From positions 4,588,001-4,652,000 of the forward strand of contig NZ_CP060007.1 in the NCBI RefSeq assembly GCF_014168535.1: a DNA stretch of 64,000 nucleotides, given 5' to 3'. This document shows, in pieces, positions 52,074 through 60,398 of this stretch. The position numbers and the translations under genes are program-made. A model generated the notes under the pieces. It was given only the letters and a program-made list of their open reading frames with translations, had not been told where the DNA came from and ran no database searches. Every line of letters starts with the position of its first letter. Position 1 is the stretch's first letter. The stretch is from Lacibacter sediminis (GTDB lineage Bacteria > Bacteroidota > Bacteroidia > Chitinophagales > Chitinophagaceae).

Positions 52074-53468
52074 ATGGAAAGAAGATCATTCGTAAAGTTT
52101 ACAGCAGCAGCAGGTGCATCCTTAATGCTGCATCCATTTACTTCAATTGCTGCCGGCTCAGCCACTAAATTAAAACTCGCTCTTGTTGGTACCGGTGTTC
52201 GTGGTACTGGTTTGTGGGGCAAACAAATCGTAAGTGAATTTAAAGATGCCTGCGAGTTTGTTGGTTTGAGTGATATCAATCCGGGACGTTTGGCTTATGC
52301 AAAAGAATTTATGGGTGTTAGTTGTCCAACTTTTGTGAATGTGGATGAAATGCTGAAACAGATCAAAGCCGATTACATCATAGTTACAACGGTTGATGCT
52401 ACACACGATGAAATAATTGTGAAAGCCTTGAATGCAGGCTTCAATGTAATTACTGAAAAACCAATGACAACCGACGAAGACAAGTGTCGGAAAATATTAG
52501 AGGCTGAAAAAAAATCAGGCAAGAAAGTAATCGTGGCCTTTAACTATCGTCACAGCGTTCATGCTATGCAGCTGAAAGAACTGCTGGCAGCAAATCGTGT
52601 TGGCAAGATCACATCTGTTGATTTTAACTGGTACCTCAACGTACATCATGGTGCTGATTATTTCCGCCGCTGGCATGGCCGTATGAACAAAGGTGGGTCC
52701 TTGTGGGTGCACAAAGCAACGCATCACTTCGATTTATTGAATTGGTGGCTGAATAGCGAACCAGTTGAAGTAAGTGCATATGGTTCATTGGATCATTACG
52801 GAAAGAATAATGAGTTCCGTGGTACCAAATGCCGTGGTTGCGAACACAAACCCAAGTGTAAATTCTATTGGGACATCACTGCGAATAAACACAACGTAAA
52901 TTTATATGTCAATAATGAACAGCATGATGGTTATATCCGTGATGGTTGTGTGTGGAGTAACGATATTGATATTTATGATAAAATGAGTGCGCAAATTATT
53001 TATGCAAATGGTGTTACAGTAAATTATTCACTTACTACCTATTCACCATATGAAGGATGGCAGATTGCATTCAACGGCATGAAAGGAAGAATTGAAACAT
53101 GGGAAGATATTCCTTACCTGCAAAAAACAAAAATGGATGAGTCAAAGCGACATGCCATTGAAATGAGTAATGCCGATGATGCGATTGCAGGCGAAGCAAA
53201 TGAAATTCTCGCCTGGGATAATTTCGGTAAAGACTTCGAAGTATACACAACTGCGAAGATCCGTGGCGGACATGGTGGCGGCGATATTCGTATGCAGCGC
53301 CGTATGTTCACCAATACAAACGATAATCCGCATCATGTAATGGCAGGAACAAGAGAAGGCGCCATGAGTATTCTTATTGGTATTGCAGCCCGAAAAAGTA
53401 TTCAGCTCAAGCGCCCGGTGAAGATTAGTGAACTTACCGATCTTGTGCCTATGGCAAACAGATTTTAA
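52074..53468 (+). CDS. Tat-exported Gfo/Idh/MocA oxidoreductase with a cysteine insert
   Basis: 464 residues. The N-terminus MERRSFVKFTAAAGASLML is a twin-arginine signal, so a folded NAD(P)-bound enzyme should be periplasmic. The Rossmann motif is LVGTGVRGTG (about 38-47). The catalytic Lys is in ITEKPMTTD (K129), with a double His in ATHHFD (217-218). An insert with C253, C256 and C262 (CRGCEHKPKC) plus C292 could bind zinc or an Fe-S cluster; many relatives lack such a cluster. Related exported proteins include GH109-like NAD-dependent glycosidases, so a glycosidase role is possible. It follows the GH43 gene by 42 bases. Confidence 0.82.
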   Translation: MERRSFVKFTAAAGASLMLHPFTSIAAGSATKLKLALVGTGVRGTGLWGKQIVSEFKDACEFVGLSDINPGRLAYAKEFMGVSCPTFVNVDEMLKQIKADYIIVTTVDATHDEIIVKALNAGFNVITEKPMTTDEDKCRKILEAEKKSGKKVIVAFNYRHSVHAMQLKELLAANRVGKITSVDFNWYLNVHHGADYFRRWHGRMNKGGSLWVHKATHHFDLLNWWLNSEPVEVSAYGSLDHYGKNNEFRGTKCRGCEHKPKCKFYWDITANKHNVNLYVNNEQHDGYIRDGCVWSNDIDIYDKMSAQIIYANGVTVNYSLTTYSPYEGWQIAFNGMKGRIETWEDIPYLQKTKMDESKRHAIEMSNADDAIAGEANEILAWDNFGKDFEVYTTAKIRGGHGGGDIRMQRRMFTNTNDNPHHVMAGTREGAMSILIGIAARKSIQLKRPVKISELTDLVPMANRF

Positions 53469-53486
53469 TAAAACTTAAAAGATCAA

Positions 53487-53933
53487 ATGATGGCTTTCAA
53501 CTTCAGAAAATATTCCCTGCTTCTCATTTTCAGTATTGCAATAACATTAGTTGCTGCACAATCCAAAAAAGAAACGAAGGTTAGTGAAGCTGTTGAAAAA
53601 CTAAAACTAGCGATGGTTAGTGGCGAAAGAGCTGCACTGGAATCAATTGCTGCTGATCAACTCAGTTATGGACATTCAGGTGGACTGGTTGAAACAAAAG
53701 CACAGTTTGTAGAGAAGATCGCCAGCGGTCAATCTGATTTTGTAACCATCGAATTAAAAAACCAAACCATTGCAATAAGTGGCAACACAGCCATTGTTCG
53801 TCATGAACTGCATGCAACAACCAATGACAACAACAAACCAGGTGAAGTACATCTGAAGATTATGCTGGTTTGGCAAAAACAAAGCAAAGAATGGAAATTA
53901 TTAGCCAGGCAGGCAGTTAAAATCACCCCATAA
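53487..53933 (+). CDS. secreted NTF2-like (DUF4440-type) protein
   Basis: 148 residues with a Sec signal ending TLVAAQ; ATG 53490 is an equally good start. The rest is a single NTF2-like cone fold: LKLAMVSGERAALESIAADQ, then LSYGHSGGLVETKAQFVEKI, and a C-terminal MLVWQKQSKEWKLLARQAVK strand pair. Members of this family have many functions (isomerase, binding, stress), so none is assigned. It is the last gene before the second pectin promoter. A homolog in this spot of pectin loci would suggest a role with pectic intermediates, but I cannot verify this. Confidence 0.75.
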   Translation: MMAFNFRKYSLLLIFSIAITLVAAQSKKETKVSEAVEKLKLAMVSGERAALESIAADQLSYGHSGGLVETKAQFVEKIASGQSDFVTIELKNQTIAISGNTAIVRHELHATTNDNNKPGEVHLKIMLVWQKQSKEWKLLARQAVKITP

Positions 53934-54002
53934 AACAGACAAACGTACCCCTTTGCCAGTTATTGAACCTGTAATTTTATCTGGCTGATTTTGAATCATT
54001 TT

Positions 54003-54038
54003 TACGCAACAATTCCCGATAACGATTGCGTAAATAAA
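54003..54038 (+). promoter_or_regulatory. LacI-type operator candidate, GH28 promoter
   Basis: AACGATTGCGTAAATAAA at 54021-54038 is identical to 31604-31621. Here the left flank carries ACGCAA (54004-54009) opposite TTGCGT (54027-54032), so the whole is an imperfect 29-base palindrome. It starts 54 bases upstream of the predicted -7 element. Confidence 0.6.
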
Positions 54039-54051
54039 CAGCCTCGTTTGC

Positions 54052-54082
54052 TTGACCATGCTGCCAGTTAAAGGTAAAATTG
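54052..54082 (+). promoter_or_regulatory. predicted promoter of the GH28-kdgK unit
   Basis: TTG (54052-54054), 20 bases, then TAAAATTG (54075-54082), seven of eight positions of TAnnTTTG. It lies 50 bases before the GH28 start codon and behind a 198-base gap, so the uronate genes probably form their own transcription unit. Confidence 0.5.
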
Positions 54083-54131
54083 TACTCTGGAAGCGGCGTC
54101 ATTTCTATCTATTCAACGATTCAAAGCTGTC

Positions 54132-55790
54132 ATGAAAAAAATTATCGTATTACTTTCTTTTATTTCTACCGGTGCACTTGTAGTTGCGCAAACAACGCCA
54201 GCCGGTTTCAATGGTAAATTACCTGTTATCGTCGCTCCTAAATTCAAAAAAGATACAACTAGCATTGTAAAGTTTGGTGCAGTGCCCGATGGTAATACGC
54301 TTAATACAAAGGCCATCAATAATGCGATCGATGCATGTAACAAAAAAGGTGGTGGTGTTGTACTGGTTCCTGCTGGTTTATGGTTAACAGGACCAATTGT
54401 TTTGAAGAGTAATGTGAATTTGCATTTGGCAACAGGATCTACTTTATTGTTTACAGCAGATAAATCACAATATCCATTAGTGAAAGCAAACTGGGAAGGT
54501 TTACCACAGATGCGTAACCAATCTCCTATTTCTGCAACCGGTGTAACAAACATTGCTATTACCGGTAAAGGAATTGTTGATGGCAATGGTGATGGATGGC
54601 GCTCAGTAAAGAGCGATAAGCTTACTGCAGGTCAATGGAAAAAATTAGTTGAATCAGGTGGTGTGGTGAGTGATGATAAAAAAACATGGTATCCTTCTGA
54701 AGCTTTTATGAAAGCAAGCAGAGGACCAGCGAACCCTGGTGAGATCAAACCTGAACGTGATGCAGCTTACTTCGCAGGCATCAAAGATTTTCTTCGTCCC
54801 AACATGGTGCTGATCACTGAATGTAAATACATTTTACTCGAAGGTGTAACCTTTCAAAACTCAGCAGCCTGGTGCTTGCATCCGTTGATGAGTGAACACT
54901 TAACCGTTCGCAACATCTTTGTAAAAAATCCATGGTATGCACAGAATGGTGATGGTATTGATGTAGAAAGCTGCAGCAATGTGCTTATCGAAAACTCTGT
55001 ATTTGATGTGGGCGATGATGCATTGTGTATGAAGAGTGGTCGTGATGCAGAAGGGCGCAAGCGTGCAATGCCAACGCAGAATGTGATCATTCGTGGTTGT
55101 ACCGTGTATGCATCGCATGGTGGTTTTGTAATTGGCAGTGAAATGAGTGGCGGTGCAAGAAACATGTACATCAGTAATTGCACATTCATTGGTACAGATA
55201 TTGGTCTTCGTTTCAAAACAACGAGAGGTCGTGGAGGTGTCGTAGAAAATATTTTCATCAAGGATATTTACATGAAAGATATTCCTGCTGAAGCCATTTT
55301 GTTTGATATGTACTACATGGCAAAAGATCCTGTTCCACTCTTAGGTGAAAAAAGAGAATTGCCTAAAGTAGAAGTAAAGCCAGTTGATGAAACAACACCG
55401 GTGTTTAGAAATTTCCATATCAGCAATGTGTATTGCAATGGTGCTGCTAAAGGCATTTTCGTTCGTGGTCTTCCCGAAATGCATATAAAAGATATTGTGC
55501 TGGAGAATATGGTACTGCAGGCCGATAAAGGAATTGATGTGCAGGAAGCGAGCGGTATTACGTTCAAAAACATTCAGATCATTTCTGCCGATACAAACCC
55601 GGTAGTTGATATTCTCAACAGCGATAATATTTCGTTTGACAAGATCACATACAAAGACGGTAGTGAAGTATTGTTTCGTGTAAGTGGCGACCGTGTAAAG
55701 AATATCAGCATAAAAAATACAAACGCAGCAAACGCAAAACAGAAGTTACTCACTGAGTTTGGCGCAGATGTAAAAGAAATTAAGTGGTAA
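54132..55790 (+). CDS. GH28 polygalacturonase family glycoside hydrolase
   Basis: 552 residues with a Sec signal ending VVAQ. It has a parallel beta-helix GH28 fold. The family motifs appear in order: NGDGIDVESC (first catalytic Asp region), VGDDALCMKSG (Asp pair), SHGGFVIGSEMSGG (His-Gly region) and LRFKTTRGRGG (Arg-x-Lys substrate site). Length and the N-terminal extension (about 40-95, VKFGAVPDGNTLNTKAINNA) fit Bacteroidota exo-acting members. It hydrolyses terminal galacturonic acid from homogalacturonan or rhamnogalacturonan fragments. It starts the second pectin unit. Confidence 0.92.
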   Translation: MKKIIVLLSFISTGALVVAQTTPAGFNGKLPVIVAPKFKKDTTSIVKFGAVPDGNTLNTKAINNAIDACNKKGGGVVLVPAGLWLTGPIVLKSNVNLHLATGSTLLFTADKSQYPLVKANWEGLPQMRNQSPISATGVTNIAITGKGIVDGNGDGWRSVKSDKLTAGQWKKLVESGGVVSDDKKTWYPSEAFMKASRGPANPGEIKPERDAAYFAGIKDFLRPNMVLITECKYILLEGVTFQNSAAWCLHPLMSEHLTVRNIFVKNPWYAQNGDGIDVESCSNVLIENSVFDVGDDALCMKSGRDAEGRKRAMPTQNVIIRGCTVYASHGGFVIGSEMSGGARNMYISNCTFIGTDIGLRFKTTRGRGGVVENIFIKDIYMKDIPAEAILFDMYYMAKDPVPLLGEKRELPKVEVKPVDETTPVFRNFHISNVYCNGAAKGIFVRGLPEMHIKDIVLENMVLQADKGIDVQEASGITFKNIQIISADTNPVVDILNSDNISFDKITYKDGSEVLFRVSGDRVKNISIKNTNAANAKQKLLTEFGADVKEIKW

Positions 55791-55829
55791 AATCGAACAA
55801 CGTATAAACGACGCATATAAAAAAGGAAC

Positions 55830-57734
55830 ATGAAGAAGCTCATCATAATAGCATTGCTTGCTCTCGGATTACAGTCAACCGCTCAAACAAAGTACAGCGA
55901 GAAAGTTGCTGCCACAGTCGATAAGATCTGGCCCGATAGTTTACCTATTGGTAGTCGCACCAAATGGAGTTACGACATGGGCGTAGTGTTGAAAGGTCTT
56001 GAAAGTTTGTGGATGCGTACAGGAAATGTAGCTTACTATAATTCCATCAAAAACCGCATGGATTATTTTGTACAGAACGACGGAACGATCAAAGGATATG
56101 AAGCAGAAGAATATAATATCGACCACGTAAACAATGGCAAGCTGGTGCTGATGTTGTATCGCATTACCGGTGCAGACAAGTATAAAAAAGCAGCCATGCA
56201 TCTCCGTGATCAGCTGCGTACACATCCACGCACAAACGAAGGTGGTTTCTGGCACAAGAAAATTTATACCAACCAGATGTGGTTGGATGGTTTGTATATG
56301 GGTGCTCCGTTCTACGCAGAGTATGCCATGCTATTTCACGAAGACACAGCCTTTAATGATATTGCCAACCAGTTTATCTGGATGGAAAAGCATGCACGTG
56401 ATCCCAAAACAGGATTGCTTTATCATGCATGGGATGAAAGCAAACAACAGCAATGGGCCAATAAAACAACCGGCACTTCACCACACTTCTGGGCAAGGGC
56501 AATGGGTTGGTATGCAGATGCACTGGTTGATGCATTGGATTATTTCCCGGCTACTCATCCAAAACGTAAAGACCTCATTGCAATATTGAACCGTTTGGTA
56601 AATGCTATTGAAAAACAACAGGACCCAACAACTGGTTTGTGGTACGATGTAATGAATTACAATGGTCCCGGTAAAGAGAAAAACTATTTTGAAGCTTCAG
56701 CTTCCTCTCAATTTGTATATGCAGTTGCAAAAGGTGTTCGTAAAGGTTATCTACCTCCTACAAAACTTACGATTGCAAAGAAAGGTTACGATGGAATTGT
56801 AAAACGTTTCATCAAAGAAGAAAACGGTCAAACCAATTTGCATGGCACAGTGAAAGTATCTGGACTTGGAGGTAAGCCTTACCGTGATGGCAGCTTTACT
56901 TATTACATGAGCGAAGATGTAATTGTGAACGATGCAAAAGGTGTTGGTGCATTTTTATTAGCAGCAGGTGAAATGGAGCAGTTGCCCACACAATCAATTG
57001 GCAAAGGCAAAACCGTTTTGCTTGATCGCTGGTTCAACAGTGAGAAAAAGAAAGATGCAGGTGATGAAATGAGCTACTGGCATTACACATGGGAAGAAAG
57101 AAGTCATGGTGGCTATTATACACTGGGAACAATTTTCGAACGCTATGGAGCTAATCTTAAATCATTAGATGTTACGCCAACAGCAAGCAATCTCAGCAAA
57201 GCATCAGTTTATGTAATGGTTGATCCTGATCATATCCGTGATAATCCAAAACCAAATTATGTTACAGCAACTGATGTAACGACTATCAGAAATTGGGTAA
57301 ATGCAGGTGGTGTGTTGGTGATCATGGCCAACGATAGTAACAACTGTGATCTACCACACTTAAACCTGTTGGCAAACAAGTTTGGCATCAACTTCACCAA
57401 TAACAGTTTAAACATGGTGAAGAACGATACTTATTCGCAAGGTGAAGTTTTACCGGGCGTAAACAATCCTGTTTTCAAAACAACAAAAAAGATGTTCCTG
57501 AAAGAACTCAGCGAATTGACCGTGAAAGCACCTGCAAAGGCATTGGTCACAAAAGACAATGCAGTGATCATTGCTGTTGCAAAATATGGTAAAGGCACTG
57601 TGTTTGCTGTAGGTGACCCATGGGTGTACAATGAATATATCGATAACCGGAAACTGTTACCTGCAGATTTCGAAAATTATAAAGCAGCAGAAGACCTCGT
57701 AAAGTGGTTACTCCAGCAGGCAGTTAAGAAATGA
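55830..57734 (+). CDS. GH105 unsaturated rhamnogalacturonyl hydrolase with C-terminal DUF4350-like domain
   Basis: 634 residues with a Sec signal ending STAQ. The N-terminal (alpha/alpha)6-barrel (about 25-385) matches GH105/YteR; the catalytic Asp is in MWLDGLYMGAPFYAEYA. The C-terminal part (about 390-634) contains VYVMVDPDHIRDNPKPNYV, WVNAGGVLVIMANDSNNCDL and AVAKYGKGTVFAVGDPW, like the GATase-fold DUF4350 domain. The enzyme releases the 4,5-unsaturated galacturonyl residue left by lyases, which becomes 5-keto-4-deoxyuronate for KduI. The next gene overlaps by four bases. Confidence 0.9.
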   Translation: MKKLIIIALLALGLQSTAQTKYSEKVAATVDKIWPDSLPIGSRTKWSYDMGVVLKGLESLWMRTGNVAYYNSIKNRMDYFVQNDGTIKGYEAEEYNIDHVNNGKLVLMLYRITGADKYKKAAMHLRDQLRTHPRTNEGGFWHKKIYTNQMWLDGLYMGAPFYAEYAMLFHEDTAFNDIANQFIWMEKHARDPKTGLLYHAWDESKQQQWANKTTGTSPHFWARAMGWYADALVDALDYFPATHPKRKDLIAILNRLVNAIEKQQDPTTGLWYDVMNYNGPGKEKNYFEASASSQFVYAVAKGVRKGYLPPTKLTIAKKGYDGIVKRFIKEENGQTNLHGTVKVSGLGGKPYRDGSFTYYMSEDVIVNDAKGVGAFLLAAGEMEQLPTQSIGKGKTVLLDRWFNSEKKKDAGDEMSYWHYTWEERSHGGYYTLGTIFERYGANLKSLDVTPTASNLSKASVYVMVDPDHIRDNPKPNYVTATDVTTIRNWVNAGGVLVIMANDSNNCDLPHLNLLANKFGINFTNNSLNMVKNDTYSQGEVLPGVNNPVFKTTKKMFLKELSELTVKAPAKALVTKDNAVIIAVAKYGKGTVFAVGDPWVYNEYIDNRKLLPADFENYKAAEDLVKWLLQQAVKK

Positions 57735-58738
57735 AAAAACGCCTGACGATAGTATTGAGTTGTGCATTGATTTTTTTACTGATGAGTATTTCAGCAACCA
57801 GTCAACAGAAACTAATTGTTGCACAGGATGGAAGTGGAAATTATAAAACAGTACAAGAAGCGATCAATAGTTTAAGCGATTCATCAGCGGTTACAAGATC
57901 GATCTATATTAAGAAAGGGATCTACAAGGAAAAGATCTTCATCAAAAAAAATAATCTCGTACTCGAAGGCGAAGACAGAACAACAACTGTTATAACAGCT
58001 GCCATTGCAAGAGATGAGTGGCGTTGCGATCATATAGATGATTGGGGCGTTGCCACCATGAATGTTGGCGCCAATGATATTACATTGAAAAACCTCACCG
58101 TTACAAACAGCTATGGGTTTGATTTTTTACAAGACAGAGTTGTTGCCTGTGCAGCTGATACGGTGAACAAAAAGAAAACGATCACAAAGGGTAGTCACCA
58201 GATGGCACTGCGAACCATGGGCTGCACAAGGTTAAAAGCCATCAACTGTTATTTCCGTGCATATGCAGGTGATACAGTCAGTCCATGGGAAGTAGAAAAT
58301 GGTCTTTGGTATTTTAAAGATTGTGTGATGGAAGGAGGAGTTGATTTTTATTGTCCACGTGGTTGGGCATTTGCAGAGAACTGTGAGTTTATTGCCAACA
58401 CAGGTTCTGCTGCAATATGGCATGATGGTTCAAGACATCAAGATTCAAAAACCGTTTTGCTCAATTGCAGGTTTAAAGGTTATGATGGATTTCTGTTGGG
58501 TCGCTATCATCGTGATGCACAGTTTTATCTCATCAATTGTTTGTTTGCAGATAACATGAAAGATGCGCCCATCTATCGTGTGGTAACAACCAATAACATG
58601 CAGTGGGGCGAACGGATCTACTATTACAATTGTCACCGGAAAGCAGGCGATTATGCATGGTTCAATAATAATATCAGTAAGGAATTGGTTGAAAAGATCA
58701 ATGCACAATGGGTGTTTGGTGATCGATGGAAGTTATAA
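57731..58738 (+). CDS. divergent CE8 pectin esterase-like protein
   Basis: 335 residues with a Sec signal. It has a CE8-type beta-helix start (LIVAQDGSGNYKTVQEAIN). Compared with the two canonical CE8 sequences in this window, the Gln-Asp-Thr motif is replaced by AGDT (D181 kept, Gln lost), the DFIFG motif by VDFYCPRGW (D205 kept) and LGRPW by LGRYH (R258 kept). The central Gln of SHQMAL (Q157) is present. Catalysis is possible but altered, and the substrate may be other than methylated homogalacturonan. The start ATG overlaps the GH105 stop codon. Confidence 0.78.
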   Translation: MKKRLTIVLSCALIFLLMSISATSQQKLIVAQDGSGNYKTVQEAINSLSDSSAVTRSIYIKKGIYKEKIFIKKNNLVLEGEDRTTTVITAAIARDEWRCDHIDDWGVATMNVGANDITLKNLTVTNSYGFDFLQDRVVACAADTVNKKKTITKGSHQMALRTMGCTRLKAINCYFRAYAGDTVSPWEVENGLWYFKDCVMEGGVDFYCPRGWAFAENCEFIANTGSAAIWHDGSRHQDSKTVLLNCRFKGYDGFLLGRYHRDAQFYLINCLFADNMKDAPIYRVVTTNNMQWGERIYYYNCHRKAGDYAWFNNNISKELVEKINAQWVFGDRWKL

Positions 58739-58806
58739 ACTAGGAATGACGATGCTCGTAAAAATAAATGATCATCGTTGTTCTGTTACATATTAAAGAG
58801 AGTAAG

Positions 58807-60348
58807 ATGCAATTATCAAGAGAAACGTTATCGAAATTAAACGGCGCAGTACAATCTGTTCCCACTGATGCATTGTTTGCATTACCTGAAAAAGTACTTC
58901 AGTTTGGTACAGGTGTGTTGTTGCGTGGATTGCCTGATTATTTTATCGACAAGGCAAATAAGAAAGGCATATTCAATGGCCGTGTTGTAATAGTAAAATC
59001 AACCGATAGTGGTGGCACCGATGCGTATGAAGTGCAGGATGGTTTATACACCCATTGCATCAGCGGCATCCGTCAGCAAAAAATTACGGAAGAGTATATC
59101 ATCAACTCATCCATCAGTCGTGTACTTTCTGCAAAATCACAATGGCAGCAAATATTGGATTGTGCTTCCAATCCTGAAATGGAGATCATCATTTCCAATA
59201 CAACTGAGGTTGGAATTGTATTGGTAGAAGAAGATAAGATCACGAACAATCCACCGGTATCGTTCCCCGGTAAACTGCTTGCCTTTCTGCATGAACGTTA
59301 TAAAGCGTTCAATGGTGACGTAACGAAGGGAATGGTGATCGTACCGACAGAACTCATCACTGACAATGGAACAAAACTCCAGGCGATTGTGATGGAACTG
59401 GCCCATCTCAACAATGCAGATTATGCATTTATTGATTGGCTGGAGAATGCAAATACATTTTGTAATTCTTTAGTTGATCGTATTGTTCCCGGCAAACTTC
59501 CTGTTGCACAACAAAAAGCAACGGAAGCAAAACTTGGTTTCACAGACGAACTAATGATCATGAGTGAACCTTACAGCTTGTGGGCCATTGAAACATCCAA
59601 CCCAAAAGTAAAAGAGGTGTTGAGTTTTGCAAAGGCAGACGAAGGAGTTGTCATCACTAATGATATTAATAAACAGCGGGAACTGAAGCTGCGTTTGCTC
59701 AATGGTACACACACTTTCTCTTGCGGCATTGCTTTCCTTTCAGGCTTTGAAACAGTGAAGGAAGCAATGGAAAACAAAACAATGGGTTTATATGTGTATG
59801 ATCTGATGCATCACGAGATAGCACCATGTGTGAGTAATGAAAAAATTTCGGTGCTGGAAGCACGTGAATTTTCAGGTAACGTTCTCGACCGTTTCCGCAA
59901 CCCGTTTATCGATCATAAATGGATCAGCATTACACTAAATTATTCGCACAAAATGCGCATGCGTAACATACCTTTACTGCTCAAACATTTTGAACAGGAT
60001 CTGTATGTTCCGGGTTCGATGGCATTGGGTTTTGCAGCATACATTTTATTTATGAAGTGTGAGCACAGCGAGAGCGGTACCTACTATGGTGAAGCTAACG
60101 GTGTGGTTTACCCGATACAGGATGAACACGCAGGTTATTTCCATCAGCTATGGAAGAATAACAAGCCCGCAGATGTGGTGAAGAAGGCTTTAGCGAATGA
60201 ACAGATTCTCGGTCACGATCTTTCAGAATTACCCGGTTTTGCATTTGCAGTGAGTTCTTATATGAATGCGATGATGGAAGAAGGCGTGTTGAACACTGTA
60301 AAAAATTACCAGTTAAACCGGGATAAAGTTGAAAGTAACGAAGCCTGA
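58807..60348 (+). CDS. uxaB: tagaturonate reductase (altronate oxidoreductase)
   Basis: 513 residues from ATG 58807; an upstream ATG at 58768 lacks support. The mannitol dehydrogenase-like fold has FGTGVLLRGLPDYFIDKANK at the N-terminus, VKSTDSGGTDAYEVQDGLYT next, and LRLLNGTHTFSCGIAFLSGF with the catalytic region near residue 300. It reduces D-tagaturonate to D-altronate with NADH in the cytosol. It follows the CE8-like gene by 68 bases and precedes uxaC, the preceding pathway step. Altronate dehydratase (uxaA), the next step, is not in the window. Confidence 0.92.
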   Translation: MQLSRETLSKLNGAVQSVPTDALFALPEKVLQFGTGVLLRGLPDYFIDKANKKGIFNGRVVIVKSTDSGGTDAYEVQDGLYTHCISGIRQQKITEEYIINSSISRVLSAKSQWQQILDCASNPEMEIIISNTTEVGIVLVEEDKITNNPPVSFPGKLLAFLHERYKAFNGDVTKGMVIVPTELITDNGTKLQAIVMELAHLNNADYAFIDWLENANTFCNSLVDRIVPGKLPVAQQKATEAKLGFTDELMIMSEPYSLWAIETSNPKVKEVLSFAKADEGVVITNDINKQRELKLRLLNGTHTFSCGIAFLSGFETVKEAMENKTMGLYVYDLMHHEIAPCVSNEKISVLEAREFSGNVLDRFRNPFIDHKWISITLNYSHKMRMRNIPLLLKHFEQDLYVPGSMALGFAAYILFMKCEHSESGTYYGEANGVVYPIQDEHAGYFHQLWKNNKPADVVKKALANEQILGHDLSELPGFAFAVSSYMNAMMEEGVLNTVKNYQLNRDKVESNEA

Positions 60349-60398
60349 TGTTTATTAGAAGATAAGCAAGCAATACAGATATCGACAAAACGGATCAC

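Noticed and set aside
60349..60398. ACAGAT...CGGAT string between uxaB and uxaC as another period-9 repeat
   Set aside because: Only two weakly similar units are present and the spacing is not regular.
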